64,000 nt of DNA from Burkholderiaceae bacterium (GCA_024710165.1 JANJVG010000024.1:1-64000); one strand, 5' to 3'. Shown: positions 16,916 through 26,167, counted from the first letter of the stretch. The notes: generated from the sequence alone by a model not told the origin. Numbers and translations: made by a program.

Positions 16916-18646
16916 TCAACCATTCAGCAGGCTGCTTGCCACGGCCTCACCCACCTTGATGCCATCCACCCCCGCCGAGAGGATGCCGCCCGCGTAGCTG
17001 GCGCCTTCGCCCGCCGGGTACAGACCGGCAGTGTTGAGGCTCTGGTAGTTTTCGCCCCGGCCGATCTTGAGCGGTGACGAGGTGCGCGTCTCCACGCCGG
17101 TGAGCACGGCGTCGTGCATGTCGAAGCCCTTGATCTTGCGGCCAAAGGCCGGCAGGGCCTCGCGCAGCGCCTCGGTGGCGTAGCCGGGCAGGGCCTCGCG
17201 CAGGTCGCAGGGCGTCACGCCGGGCTTGTACGAGGGCTCCACGCTGCCCAGCGCCTGCGAGGCGCGGCCCGCAATGAAGTCACCGACGAGCTGGCCCGGC
17301 GCGTTGTAGTTGCAGCCGCCCAGCACATACGCGTTGGATTCGAGCTGGCGCTGCAGCACGATGCCCGACAGCGGGTGGTGCTCGCCGTTCTTCAGCGTCT
17401 CCACGCCGTAGGTGGCGCCGAGCTGGGCCTCGAAGGCGGCGGGGTCGGTGGGGTAGTCCTGCGGATCAATGCCCACCACCATACCGGCGTTGGCGTTGCG
17501 CTCGTTGCGCGAATACTGGCTCATGCCGTTGGTCACCACGCGGCCGGGCTCGCTGGTGGCCGCCACCACGGTGCCGCCGGGGCACATGCAGAAGCTGTAG
17601 GCCGTGCGGCCGTTGCTGGCGTGGTGCACCAGCTTGTAGTCGGCCGCGCCCAGCAGCGGGTGGCCGGCGTGGCGGCCCCAGCGCGCACGGTCGATCACAC
17701 CCTGCGGGTGCTCGATGCGAAAGCCCACCGAGAACGGCTTGGCCTGCATGTGCACGCCGCGCGCGTGCAGCATGGCAAAGGTGTCGCGCGCGCTGTGTCC
17801 CAGCGCCATCACCACGTGGCGGGCCTCCAGCTCGTGGGTCTGGCCCGTGGCCTGGTCGAGCACGCGCAGGCCGCGCAGCTGGCGCCGTCCGGCGCCGTCC
17901 TGCTCGATCAGCACATCGGTCACGCGCTGCTGGAAGCGCACCTCGCCACCCAGCGCGATGATCTGCTCGCGCAGCGTCTCGACCACCTTCACGAGCTTGA
18001 AGGTGCCGATGTGCGGGTGCGCCACGTACAGGATCTCGGGCGGTGCGCCGGCCTGCACGAACTCCTCCATCACCTTGCGGCCCAGGTGGCGCGGGTCCTT
18101 GATCTGGCTGTAGAGCTTGCCGTCGGAGAACGTGCCCGCGCCGCCCTCGCCGAATTGCACATTGCTTTCGGGGTTCAGCGCACGCTGGCGCCACAGGCCC
18201 CAGGTGTCCTTGGTGCGCTCGCGCACCGCCCGGCCGCGCTCCAGCACGATGGGCCGAAAACCCATCTGCGCCAGCACCAGTGCCGCGAAGATGCCGCAGG
18301 GGCCAAAACCCACCACCACCGGGCGCTCGCGCAGACCGGCGGGGGCCTGGCCCATGGGGCGCCAGGCCATGTCGGGCGTGGGCTGGATGTGCGGGTTGAC
18401 GCTGTGGCGAGAGATCAGGGCCGCTTCCTGCGCCGGATCAGCGAGGGCGATATCCACGATGTACACCGCCAGCAACGCCGCCTTGCGCGCGTCGAAACTG
18501 CGTTTGAAGACCTGCAACGTGGCGATGTCGGTATCGGCCAGACCGAGCACCTGCGCGGCCTGGGCACGCAGGGCCGCTTCAGGATGGGTGTCGGGGTCGG
18601 ACGGCAGCGCGGACAGCGGCAGCCGGATTTCAGAGAGGCGGATCAT
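16916..18646 (-). CDS. FAD-dependent dehydrogenase of the COG2509 type
   Basis: 576-aa cytoplasmic flavoprotein. An N-terminal domain of about 105 residues (IRLSEIRLPLSAL, ending SRHSVNPHIQPTP) is followed by the Rossmann dinucleotide site VVVGFGPCGIFAALVLAQMG near residues 110-130. Then come FGEGGAGTFSDGKLYSQIKD, a family-specific phrase, and GHSARDTFAMLHARGV. The C-terminal GEGASYAGGILSAGVDGIK closes the FAD site. The family is widespread and annotated only as uncharacterised FAD-dependent dehydrogenase; the substrate is unknown. It is monocistronic in appearance, convergent with the CHASE2 gene and 92 bases downstream of uspA. Confidence 0.9.
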   Translation of the reverse strand: MIRLSEIRLPLSALPSDPDTHPEAALRAQAAQVLGLADTDIATLQVFKRSFDARKAALLAVYIVDIALADPAQEAALISRHSVNPHIQPTPDMAWRPMGQAPAGLRERPVVVGFGPCGIFAALVLAQMGFRPIVLERGRAVRERTKDTWGLWRQRALNPESNVQFGEGGAGTFSDGKLYSQIKDPRHLGRKVMEEFVQAGAPPEILYVAHPHIGTFKLVKVVETLREQIIALGGEVRFQQRVTDVLIEQDGAGRRQLRGLRVLDQATGQTHELEARHVVMALGHSARDTFAMLHARGVHMQAKPFSVGFRIEHPQGVIDRARWGRHAGHPLLGAADYKLVHHASNGRTAYSFCMCPGGTVVAATSEPGRVVTNGMSQYSRNERNANAGMVVGIDPQDYPTDPAAFEAQLGATYGVETLKNGEHHPLSGIVLQRQLESNAYVLGGCNYNAPGQLVGDFIAGRASQALGSVEPSYKPGVTPCDLREALPGYATEALREALPAFGRKIKGFDMHDAVLTGVETRTSSPLKIGRGENYQSLNTAGLYPAGEGASYAGGILSAGVDGIKVGEAVASSLLNG

Positions 18647-18738
18647 GGTCTTGCGGGCCCGTGGTTATCGGGCGAAGGGCAATGCGGGAGAGGGATTTTA
18701 CTGGCCCGGGCGTTGGCAGGCACGACCTGGGACATGAC

Positions 18739-19182
18739 TCAACGGTATACCAGCACCGGGATTGTGGAATGTGTCAGCACCTTCTGCGTTTCGCTGCCCA
18801 GCAGCAGCGCGCTGACGCCTGAGCGCCCGTGCGATGCCATGAAAATCAGGTCGCAACCGTGGGTGCCGGCCGCCGCAATGATGAGTTCATAGGGCCTGTT
18901 GCCCGTCAGCACCACACGCTGGCATGTGGTGCCTGCCTCGCGCACCACCGCTTCTGCCGCGTCGAGCACTTCCTGGGCGGCTTCACCCAGGCGGGTGTGG
19001 ACGTCTTCGGTGAGGTGCGGGCTGCTCACTGCGCCCAGTCCGGCGTAGGCCGAGGGCGCCTCGGGCTGGGCGTAGAACAGCGTGATACGGGCGCCGGTTT
19101 CAATGGCGTAGGACGCCGCCCGCGCCACGTTGCCCAGCGACAACGCCGAGCCATCGGTGGGAACCAGGATGTGTTTGAACAT
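18739..19182 (-). CDS. Universal stress protein, UspA family
   Basis: 147-aa single Usp domain, cytoplasmic, thought to bind ATP and help survival under stress. It starts MFKHILVPTDGSALS, the classical first strand and ligand loop. The nucleotide motif G-2x-G-9x-G-S/T is seen in MASHGRSGVSALLLGSETQK near the C-terminus, so it belongs to the ATP-binding branch. I chose ATG 19182, which has GAAAGG at good spacing; an ATG five codons earlier is weaker. It follows the MFS pump gene by 21 bases on the same strand and may be co-transcribed with the efflux operon. Confidence 0.92.
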   Translation of the reverse strand: MFKHILVPTDGSALSLGNVARAASYAIETGARITLFYAQPEAPSAYAGLGAVSSPHLTEDVHTRLGEAAQEVLDAAEAVVREAGTTCQRVVLTGNRPYELIIAAAGTHGCDLIFMASHGRSGVSALLLGSETQKVLTHSTIPVLVYR

Positions 19183-19203
19183 GGCTGTGCCTTTCAATAA
19201 ATG

Positions 19204-20760
19204 TCAGTGTCCACCGGCGCCGGGCTCGATGGTGCGCGCAGGTTTGGGCGCGATCCAGATGATGGCGGCGGCGATGAAGAACATCACGGCGATGCCGGTC
19301 ATGACCTGGTTGGTCGACAACATGCCGCTTTGCGAGACGATCAGATAGTCCACCACCTGCGTGGCCACTTCGGGCGGCGTGCCCGACTGCTGCAGCAGGG
19401 CTTGCACGCTGCCATCGCGGTCGGCCAGGCCCACCAGTTCGGCGTGGTTGCGCGTGGTCTGGTTGGCCCACACGGTGGTCACCACCGAGGTGGCAAATGC
19501 GCCCGACAGGGTGCGCAGGAAGTTCATCAGCCCGGCGGCAGAATCCATCTCGCGCTCCTCCACGCTGCCCAGGGCGATGCCCGTGGTGGGGATGAAGAAA
19601 AACGGCAGCGCAAAGCCCATCACCGCCAGCGGAATGGCAATGTCCCAGAACGCCATGTCGCTGTTGACCACCGTGCGCCACAGCGTCACCAGCGCCATCC
19701 AGAGCACGCCAAAGAACACCAGCGCGCGCGGGTCGCGCTTGCTGTTGGCCACCATGGGCGCGACGAACAGGGCGGTCACGCCGGTCCAGGCGGTGGCCAG
19801 GCCCGCGTCGGTGGCGGTATAGCCCATGAAGCTCTGCAGCCACAGCGGCGTGAGCACGCTGACACCAAAGAAGGCAGCGTAGGCCACGCTGACGGTGATC
19901 ACCGCCGCGTTGAAGCCGCGGTGGCGGAACACGCGCAGATCGACCACCGGGTGCTTCTCGTGCAGCTCCCAGATCAGGAAGGCGGCAAAACCGACCACGG
20001 CGATGATGCTCAACGCCACGATCTGGCTGGAGGCAAACCAGTCGAGGTTCTTGCCCTCGTCCAGCACCAGCTGCAGCGCCACCACCCAGACCAGCAGCAG
20101 CACCAGGCCGACCTTGTCGAACGGGTTACGCACGGGGCTGTCCTGGTAGTGCTGTAGCAGCTTCCAGGCGCCCAGGCCAAAGCCGATCGCAATGGGCGCG
20201 TTGATCAGAAACACCCAGTTCCAGGCGTAGTCGTCCACCAGCCAGCCGCCCAGGATGGGGCCCACCACGGGCGCCACCAGTGTCGTCATCGACCAGATAC
20301 CGATGGCCGTGCCCGCCTTGTCCTTGGGGAAGATGCGCAGCATCAGCGTTTGCGACAGCGGCATCAGCGGGCCACCGCTCAGCCCCTGGAACACGCGCGC
20401 CACCACCAGCATGCCAATTGAGGTGGACAGGCCGCACAGGATGGAGAAGATGCCGAACAGCACCATCGACACCACGAACACGCGCACGGCGCCAAAGCGC
20501 GCCGCAAACCAGCCCGTCAGCGGCACGGTGATGGCCTCGCCCACGGCGAACGAGGTGATGACCCAGGTGCCCTGGCTCGCAGCGGCGCCCAGGGCACCGG
20601 CGATATTGGGCAACGCCACGTTGGCGATGGTCATGTTGAGCACTGCAATGAAGTTGGCCGAGGCCAGCATCAAGGCGGCGACGATCAGCATGGGGCCGCT
20701 CAGCGGCGCCGGGGCAGCATGGGCGGCGGGCGTGCCGGGCGCCGTGGTCGCTTGACTCAT
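19204..20760 (-). CDS. emrB: MFS multidrug efflux pump, EmrB/DHA2 family
   Basis: Proton-driven drug exporter of 14 membrane spans (518 aa), the inner-membrane part of a tripartite pump. N-terminal phrase FIAVLNMTIANVALPNIAGA and WVITSFAVGEAITVPLTGW are diagnostic of DHA2/EmrB; the antiporter motif C text is APVVGPILGGWLVDDYAWNW. A cytoplasmic loop and 14-span layout match the family. It lies 14 bases after the membrane fusion gene, third in the operon OMF-MFP-MFS. The substrate is unknown; hydrophobic toxins and phenolics are typical for the family. Confidence 0.94.
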   Translation of the reverse strand: MSQATTAPGTPAAHAAPAPLSGPMLIVAALMLASANFIAVLNMTIANVALPNIAGALGAAASQGTWVITSFAVGEAITVPLTGWFAARFGAVRVFVVSMVLFGIFSILCGLSTSIGMLVVARVFQGLSGGPLMPLSQTLMLRIFPKDKAGTAIGIWSMTTLVAPVVGPILGGWLVDDYAWNWVFLINAPIAIGFGLGAWKLLQHYQDSPVRNPFDKVGLVLLLVWVVALQLVLDEGKNLDWFASSQIVALSIIAVVGFAAFLIWELHEKHPVVDLRVFRHRGFNAAVITVSVAYAAFFGVSVLTPLWLQSFMGYTATDAGLATAWTGVTALFVAPMVANSKRDPRALVFFGVLWMALVTLWRTVVNSDMAFWDIAIPLAVMGFALPFFFIPTTGIALGSVEEREMDSAAGLMNFLRTLSGAFATSVVTTVWANQTTRNHAELVGLADRDGSVQALLQQSGTPPEVATQVVDYLIVSQSGMLSTNQVMTGIAVMFFIAAAIIWIAPKPARTIEPGAGGH

Positions 20761-20774
20761 TGTTTCGGTTCCGC

Positions 20775-21959
20775 TCAGTTTGCAGCTGTGCGCGGGGCTT
20801 GCGCAGCGGCTGCGGCCGTGGCCTGCCTGTCGCCGGTGCGCGTGTCAATCTCGGCGCTCATCGACAAGCCCACCTTGAGCGGGTTGGCCTGCAGTTCGGC
20901 CGCGTCGAGCTTGACGCGCACGGGCAGGCGCTGCACCACCTTGATCCAGTTGCCCGTGGCGTTCTGCGCCGGAATGGCGGCAAAGGCCGAGCCCGAGCCG
21001 CCCGAGAAGCCTTCCACCACGCCCTGGTAGGTGACGCCCTTGCCGTAGATGTCGGCGTGCAGCTTCACGCTCTGACCCACGCGCACTTTTTCCAGTTGCA
21101 CTTCCTTGAAGTTGGCGTCCACATAGATCTCCTGCACGGGCACCACCGCCATCAGCGGCATGCCGGGCTGCACGCGCTGGCCCAGCTGCACCCTGCGTTG
21201 GGCCACCACGCCGTCGAGCGGCGCGCGGATCACGGTGCGCGCCAGGTCCACCCTGGCCTGGTCGAGGCGGGCACGGGCCGCCTGCACTTCGGGGTTGGTG
21301 TCCACGGTGCTGTGGCTGATGAGGGCCGCATTGGCCTCCTTGGCGGCGACGGCCGAGCGCTGGTTGGCGGTGACCTGTGCGGCGGCTGCCTTGGCGGCGG
21401 CCAGCTGGGCGGTGGCGGCGTCAAAACCGTTCTTGGCGCGCGTCAGCTCATCGCCCGACACCGAGCCTGAAGCGACCAAAGCCTGGCGGCGCTGCAAGTC
21501 CACCTTGGCGCGCTCGAAGTCGGCCTGGGCAGCGGCCAGCTGGGCGCTGGCGCGCTGGGCGTCGGCCTCGCGGGCGCTGATCTGCGCGCTCAGGTTGGTG
21601 TCGTTGGCCATGTAGCTTTTGACGCGGCGCGTGGCGCGGTCGAGCTCTGCCGTGGCCTGGGCGACGGCCAGCTTCGCGTCGGTGGGGTCGATGACCAGCA
21701 ACACGTCGCCCGCCTTCACCGCGTCGGTGTCGCTCACCTTCACCTCCAGCACGGTGCCGCCGACGGACGGCGTGATCTGCGCCACTTCCGCCGCGGCGTA
21801 GGCGTTGTCGGTGGAGACGTAATGCGAGGCGTGCAGCTTCCAGTAGGCGCTGCTACCCACGGCGGCCAGCACCACCACGCCGCCCAGCAGGGCCAGGCGG
21901 GCGTTGCGGCGCTTTTTGACGATGGCATCAGCGGCAGACAGGGTGTTGTTTTCAGACAT
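20775..21959 (-). CDS. emrA: Membrane fusion protein, EmrA/HlyD family
   Basis: Periplasmic adaptor linking the inner-membrane pump to the outer-membrane channel. It has 394 aa: a short cytoplasmic tail, one membrane anchor near residues 22-42 (LALLGGVVVLAAVGSSAYW), and the split lipoyl domain with TDNAYAAAEVAQITPSVGG and the return half VIRAPLDGVVAQRRV. Between them is a long Ala/Arg/Gln-rich coiled coil (about 110-215), then a beta-barrel with GMPLMAVVPVQEIYVDANFK. I use the ATG at 21959, which has AAGGAA at proper spacing; longer upstream frames are not supported. Confidence 0.94.
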   Translation of the reverse strand: MSENNTLSAADAIVKKRRNARLALLGGVVVLAAVGSSAYWKLHASHYVSTDNAYAAAEVAQITPSVGGTVLEVKVSDTDAVKAGDVLLVIDPTDAKLAVAQATAELDRATRRVKSYMANDTNLSAQISAREADAQRASAQLAAAQADFERAKVDLQRRQALVASGSVSGDELTRAKNGFDAATAQLAAAKAAAAQVTANQRSAVAAKEANAALISHSTVDTNPEVQAARARLDQARVDLARTVIRAPLDGVVAQRRVQLGQRVQPGMPLMAVVPVQEIYVDANFKEVQLEKVRVGQSVKLHADIYGKGVTYQGVVEGFSGGSGSAFAAIPAQNATGNWIKVVQRLPVRVKLDAAELQANPLKVGLSMSAEIDTRTGDRQATAAAAAQAPRTAAN

Positions 21960-22011
21960 GGGAATTCCTTGTTCGATGTTCTTGGGGGCCGGGCGTGGCG
22001 GGTTGTTGTGC

Positions 22012-23493
22012 TTACTGGCGGGCGCTGGCCAGGGTGCTGGCGGGGGCTGTCTGGTAGCCGCCACCCAGTGCCCGCTGCAGGCCGATGTCGAGCGTGAACG
22101 ACGCCGAGCGCAGGTTGGTCTGGGCGCTCAGGGCGCCCAGCAGGCTGTCTTCGGCGGTGAGCACTTCGAGGTAGGTGGCCAGGCCGCCCTCATAGCGGTT
22201 GCTGGCCACGCGGTGCGCCTCGGTGGCGGCGTCTACGGCTTCTTGCGCTTTGCCCAGGCGCTGGCCCAAGGCTTTCTGGCGGATGGCGTTGTCGGCCACG
22301 TCCTGCAGCGCGCGGGCCACGGTGGCGTTGTACTGGGCCACGGCCTCGGCATAGCTGGCGTGCGCGCCGCGCAACTCGCCCTGCAGGCGGCCACCGCTGA
22401 AGATCGGCAGCGAAATTGCCGGGCCAAAGCTGGCAATGCCCGAGCCGCCCTTGGCCAGCATGTCCAGCCCGAGCGACTGCACGCCGATCAGCGCCGACAG
22501 GTTCACGTTGGGATAGAACTCGGCCTTTTTCTGCTCGATGCGGCTGCCCAGCGCCTCGGTGCGCAGGCGCGCGGCCACCACATCCGGGCGGCGGCCCAGC
22601 AGGTCGGCCGATATTTCTGCGGGCAGGCCGAAGGCGCGGTCGAGCTTCAAAGTCGGCGCGGCAATCGACAGCGCACGGTCCGGCCCCGCGCCCAGCAAGG
22701 CCGCCAGGCGGTTGCGTTGCAGCGCGATCTGCTCGTCCAGCGCCAGCAGCTCGCCTTCGGCCACGGCGCGGCGGGCGTCGGCATTGCGCAGGCCGCCGCG
22801 CGTCTCCAGCCCGTTGTCAAAGCGCTGGGTGAACAGGCTGGCGGTTTTCTGCCGAATCTCCAGCGCGCGGGCGGCGGTGTCGCGGTTGGCGTGCAGGCGG
22901 CTCAGCTCGGCATAGTGGGCCGCCACGCCGGCGGCCAGCCACAGGCGCGCCTGCGCCAGTTCGGCACGGCTGGCTTCCACGTCGGACGTGGCAGCAGCCA
23001 GCGCGGCGCGGTTCTTGCCCCAGAAGTCCAGCTCCCAGCGCATATCCAGCGTGGCGCGGCCGTAGTCGTTCAGGCCCTCGGTGGCGGGGGAGCGTGGGAT
23101 CAGGTGGTTATAGCTGAGCTTGTCGCCCGTCACGGAGGCATTGGCGCTGACCTGTGGCTTGCTGGCGGCGCCGGTGATCTGCATGACGGCATCGGCGCGC
23201 TGCAGGCGCGCGGCGGCGGCGGCCAGGTCGGGCGCATCGTCCAGCGCCTCGGCAATCAGCGCGTTGAGCTGGGCATCGCCATAAGCCGTCCACCACTGCT
23301 CGGCGGGCCACTGGGCACTCGGTGCGGTCAAGGAAGCGCTGGACTGGAAGGCCTGCGCCGGCTTGGGCCGGGGCGTGGCGCCCAGGTCCGGCAACTGGGC
23401 ACAACCGGCCAGAAACAGGGCTGCGACCAGGGCGGACAAGGGCATGCGCAGCCTGTGCAAGGCGGGCGAGGGCGGCGTGCTGCGGTGGTGCAT
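22012..23493 (-). CDS. Outer-membrane efflux lipoprotein, NodT/OMF family
   Basis: Trimeric outer-membrane channel of the tripartite pump. It has 493 aa with a lipoprotein signal FLAGC near residue 28 (the Cys would be acylated). Two copies of the OEP domain follow: WWTAYGDAQLNALIAEAL near the start and RWELDFWGKNRAALAAA, both typical of NodT factors, and RRPDVVAARLRTEALGSRI starts the second half. First gene of the operon; the ATG at 23493 is 100 bases from the divergent TetR gene and its operator. Confidence 0.93.
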   Translation of the reverse strand: MHHRSTPPSPALHRLRMPLSALVAALFLAGCAQLPDLGATPRPKPAQAFQSSASLTAPSAQWPAEQWWTAYGDAQLNALIAEALDDAPDLAAAAARLQRADAVMQITGAASKPQVSANASVTGDKLSYNHLIPRSPATEGLNDYGRATLDMRWELDFWGKNRAALAAATSDVEASRAELAQARLWLAAGVAAHYAELSRLHANRDTAARALEIRQKTASLFTQRFDNGLETRGGLRNADARRAVAEGELLALDEQIALQRNRLAALLGAGPDRALSIAAPTLKLDRAFGLPAEISADLLGRRPDVVAARLRTEALGSRIEQKKAEFYPNVNLSALIGVQSLGLDMLAKGGSGIASFGPAISLPIFSGGRLQGELRGAHASYAEAVAQYNATVARALQDVADNAIRQKALGQRLGKAQEAVDAATEAHRVASNRYEGGLATYLEVLTAEDSLLGALSAQTNLRSASFTLDIGLQRALGGGYQTAPASTLASARQ

Positions 23494-23509
23494 CGGGATT
23501 CCATTTAAA

Positions 23510-23576
23510 TGAACTGATCGGTTTAGTTTAGCTTTGGTTTTGGGCGAATTCAAGCTAAACTGAACTAATTGGTTCA
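23510..23576. promoter_or_regulatory. TetR operator and divergent promoters
   Basis: Two 23-bp inverted arms (23510-23532 and 23554-23576) about 21 bases apart; the inner halves are GTTTAGTTTAGC and, inverted, GTTCAGTTTAGC (11 of 12 match), the outer halves TGAAC at both ends. The region is AT-rich against the genome and separates the efflux operon from the TetR gene, so it is the expected binding site for that repressor controlling both directions. Exact -35/-10 boxes were not assigned. Confidence 0.7.
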
Positions 23577-23593
23577 AAAATAAAGGAGTTGAC

Positions 23594-24205
23594 ATGCGCG
23601 CAAAAACCGAGACAAGGCGCCAGGCCATCCTGGACGCCGCCGCCGAGGTTTTTCAGGAAACGGGGTTCGAGCGCACCACCATGGCGGCCATCTGCGAGCG
23701 CCTGGGGTACTCGAAGGCCACGCTGTACAACTACTTTGCGTCGAAGGAGGAACTGTTCCTCGCCGTGGTGTTTGGCGCCACCGAGGCCGAGTTCCAGGCC
23801 ATGCTGGCCGCGCTGGATGCCAGTGTGCAGGACATGACCGAAGCGCTGGAGAAGTTTGGCCGGGGCCTGCTCACACTGCTGTATTCACCGCAGGTGCAGG
23901 CGGTGCGCCGTCTTATCGTGGCCGAGGCCGGGCGCTCGGATCTGGGGCGCCAGTGCTACGCGCTGGGCCCTGCGCGCAACGAGGCTGCAATGGCCGTGTT
24001 TTTGCAGCACGCCATGGACACCGGCCAGCTGCGCCAGGCCGACGCCCGCATTGCTGCGCTGCATCTGCGCGGATTGCTGGAGGCCGAGTGGCTGGATCGC
24101 TTCATGTTCCAGACCCTGCAGCCCATCACCGACGACGAGATCCATGCCACGGTGCAGCGGGCCGTGGCGGCGTTCATGGCGGCGTACGGACCGATGAAGG
24201 TGTGA
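23594..24205 (+). CDS. TetR-family repressor of the efflux operon
   Basis: 203-aa one-component regulator. The N-terminal HTH is clear: RRQAILDAAAEVFQETGFER, TTMAAICERLGYSKATLYNY (recognition helix near residues 36-46) and FASKEELF. The ligand domain from about residue 70 is of the AefR-like C-terminal type found with RND/MFS pump regulators. AAAGGAG lies six bases before the ATG. Divergent from the OMF-EmrA-EmrB genes with a large palindrome between, so negative control of the pump and of itself is likely. Terminated by the hairpin at 24223. Confidence 0.93.
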   Translation: MRAKTETRRQAILDAAAEVFQETGFERTTMAAICERLGYSKATLYNYFASKEELFLAVVFGATEAEFQAMLAALDASVQDMTEALEKFGRGLLTLLYSPQVQAVRRLIVAEAGRSDLGRQCYALGPARNEAAMAVFLQHAMDTGQLRQADARIAALHLRGLLEAEWLDRFMFQTLQPITDDEIHATVQRAVAAFMAAYGPMKV

Positions 24206-24222
24206 CGCTCTGCACCGGGCGA

Positions 24223-24250
24223 AAAAAAGGAGCTCGAAAGCTCCTTTTTT
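24223..24250. terminator. Bidirectional rho-independent terminator
   Basis: Perfect 12-bp stem AAAAAAGGAGCT / AGCTCCTTTTTT with a CGAA tetraloop. It ends the TetR gene and, on the other strand, the cysteine synthase gene. Confidence 0.93.
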
Positions 24251-24306
24251 AGTAGCTACTAGCGATTGATAGATAAGCGCTAGAGCCCTATTTGGCTCAA
24301 ATTTTG
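24251..24306 (+). repeat. Repeat A copy 3
   Basis: Forward copy: AGTAGCTACTAGCGATTGAT, AGATAAGCGCTAGAGCC, then GAGCC-6-GGCTC. It lies between the terminator and the 3' end of the cysteine synthase gene, whose stop is 3 bases beyond. Confidence 0.85.
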
Positions 24307-24308
24307 CC

Positions 24309-25226
24309 TTACGTCGGCAAAAAGCCTTCGACCGACAGGTAGCGCTCGCCCGTGTCGTAGTTGAAGCCCAGCACCTTGGCCCCGGCGGGCAGCTCGGGCA
24401 GTTTTTGCGCAATGGCGGCCAGTGTGGCGCCGCTGGAGATGCCCACCAGCATGCCCTCTTCGCGGGCGCTGCGGCGGGCGTATTCGCGCGCGGGTTCGGC
24501 GTCGACCTGGATCACGCCGTCGAGCAGGCGGGTGTCCAGGTTTTTGGGGATGAAACCCGCGCCAATGCCCTGAATGGGGTGCGGTGCCGGCTGGCCGCCG
24601 CTGATCACGGGCGACTGCGTGGGCTCCACGGCAAACACCTTGAGCTGCGGGAATTGGGCTTTCAGCACGCGCGCCACGCCGGTCAGGTGGCCGCCCGTGC
24701 CCACGCCAGTGATCAGCGCATCCAGCCCGTCGGGGAAGTCGGCCAGGATCTCCTGCGCCGTGGTGCGCACGTGCACGTCGATGTTGGCCGGGTTCTCGAA
24801 CTGCTGCGGAATCCAGGCACCGCGTGTTTGGGCCTTGAGTTCCTCGGCCCGGGCGATGGCGCCCTTCATGCCCTTCTCGCGCGGCGTGAGGTCGAAGCTG
24901 GCGCCGTAGGCCAGCATCAGGCGGCGGCGCTCGATGCTCATGCTGTCGGGCATCACGAGGATGAGCTTGTAGCCCTTGACGGCCGCCACCATGGCCAGGC
25001 CCACGCCGGTGTTGCCGCTGGTGGGCTCGATGATGGTGCCGCCAGGCTGCAGGGCGCCCGATTTCTCGGCGTCTTCCACCATGGCCAGCGCAATGCGGTC
25101 TTTGATGGAGCCGCCAGGGTTGCCGCGCTCGGACTTGATCCACACATTGGCGCCGGCGCCAAACAGGCGGTTGATGCGCACATGCGGTGTGTTGCCGATG
25201 GCGTGCAGGATGGTGTCAACTCTCAT
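24309..25226 (-). CDS. cysM: Cysteine synthase (O-acetylserine sulfhydrylase), CysK/CysM family
   Basis: PLP enzyme that makes L-cysteine from O-acetylserine and sulfide or thiosulfate. It has 305 aa; the Schiff-base lysine is Lys42 in [19 protein letters not shown] binds substrate carboxylate and [12 protein letters not shown] binds the PLP phosphate. The short length and the PEST-like text [17 protein letters not shown] agree with the CysM branch, but CysK cannot be excluded. GAGGAG precedes the ATG at 25226. It stands alone, with repeat A copies on both sides. Confidence 0.92.
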   Translation of the reverse strand: MRVDTILHAIGNTPHVRINRLFGAGANVWIKSERGNPGGSIKDRIALAMVEDAEKSGALQPGGTIIEPTSGNTGVGLAMVAAVKGYKLILVMPDSMSIERRRLMLAYGASFDLTPREKGMKGAIARAEELKAQTRGAWIPQQFENPANIDVHVRTTAQEILADFPDGLDALITGVGTGGHLTGVARVLKAQFPQLKVFAVEPTQSPVISGGQPAPHPIQGIGAGFIPKNLDTRLLDGVIQVDAEPAREYARRSAREEGMLVGISSGATLAAIAQKLPELPAGAKVLGFNYDTGERYLSVEGFLPT

Positions 25227-25352
25227 GGCGTCTCCTCGGATGGGAAAGTGAAAAAGCGGGGATGAACGCCATTCTGAACTACTTGTTCTGCAACGCGGCA
25301 TATATGGTTATGCCCGGGCGCCGGGGCTGGCCAAGGATGGCTTGTTGCGCTG

Positions 25353-25408
25353 TTAGCTATAAAAAAATAGCTGCAGGCCTTTGCTGCAAAATGGCTGGAG
25401 CCTGAAAA
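25353..25408 (+). repeat. Repeat A copy 4 (degenerate)
   Basis: Forward copy upstream of cysM: hairpin TTAGCTATAAAAAAATAGCTG, then GCAGGCCTTTGCTGCAAAAT and GGCTGGAGCC. The second hairpin has lost part of its AGCGCTT symmetry. Confidence 0.65.
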
Positions 25409-25416
25409 CACCCTGA

Positions 25417-26088
25417 TCAGGCGTGTGTGACCATGCGGGCGTGCTGCTGTTCGCTGAGGTGGGGCAAGGTGTTGAAGGTTTGCAGCATCAGCCGCTTGGG
25501 GCTGACGCTGAATTCGGTCACCGCGCTGTTGCGGATGCGCATGTTCAGCGCAATGGTGACCTCGGGCGCCGTGCCCAGCACCTCGCCCACGGCGGTGGAG
25601 ATGGGGCCGCCGCTGCTCACCAGCAGCACGTTCTGGCCTGCGTGGTCGTGGCGGACCTTGTCGAGCACGGTGCGTACGCCGCCCGCAAAGTCGTCCCAGC
25701 TCGGCATGCCCTGCGGGCTGATGACACCGGCCATCCACTGTGCGATGGCGTCGCACAGCAGGCGGAAATGGTGGCGGTACAGCTCGGGGGTGTCGGGCTT
25801 TTGCAGCGGCTCGGTGTGGATGGCGCGGATCAGCGCGTGGCTGTCGTATTCGTTCAGGCTGGGCAGGGTGACGGGTTCGGGCAGGCCCGGCAGACCCTCG
25901 GCGATGCCTTCGAGCGTCTGCACATGGCGGCGCAGCGAGCCCAGCAGCACGGCGTCAAAGCGCTGGCCGCTGTTGCGCCAGTATTCACCCAGGCGCACCG
26001 CCTGTTGGCGGCCCAGGGGGCTGAGCTGGTCGTAGTCGTCTGCGCCAAACGAGGCCTGGCCGTGGCGCACAAGGTAGAGGGTTCCCAT
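25417..26088 (-). CDS. Histidine phosphatase (phosphoglycerate mutase-like)
   Basis: 223-aa member of the histidine phosphatase superfamily. The phosphohistidine motif is at the very N-terminus, MGTLYLVRHGQASFG (His9). GRQQAVRLGEYW follows, and the second catalytic His-containing segment VLLVSSGGPISTAVGEVLG has Ser-Ser-Gly where canonical members have SHG; this is a variation seen in some subgroups and may change activity. The substrate is unknown. It has no Shine-Dalgarno sequence; CACAAT is 7 bases upstream of the ATG. Confidence 0.85.
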   Translation of the reverse strand: MGTLYLVRHGQASFGADDYDQLSPLGRQQAVRLGEYWRNSGQRFDAVLLGSLRRHVQTLEGIAEGLPGLPEPVTLPSLNEYDSHALIRAIHTEPLQKPDTPELYRHHFRLLCDAIAQWMAGVISPQGMPSWDDFAGGVRTVLDKVRHDHAGQNVLLVSSGGPISTAVGEVLGTAPEVTIALNMRIRNSAVTEFSVSPKRLMLQTFNTLPHLSEQQHARMVTHA

Positions 26089-26095
26089 GCCGGCG

Positions 26096-26101
26096 ATTGT
26101 G
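26096..26101 (-). promoter_or_regulatory. -10-like motif of the histidine phosphatase gene
   Basis: CACAAT on the reverse strand, separated by 7 bases (GCCGGC-type spacer) from the ATG at 26088; no ribosome-binding site between, consistent with a leaderless start. Confidence 0.4.
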
Positions 26102-26167
26102 GCTTTGGATGGCCCCGCGGTCTTGTCACTGCTGCGACTGAGGGCGCCAGCCATCGCAGGCGCAGGC

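Noticed and set aside
17114-18892. A 592-codon frame antisense to the FAD oxidoreductase.
   Set aside because: High-GC shadow frame rich in His, Arg and Ala; the opposite strand has clear motifs.
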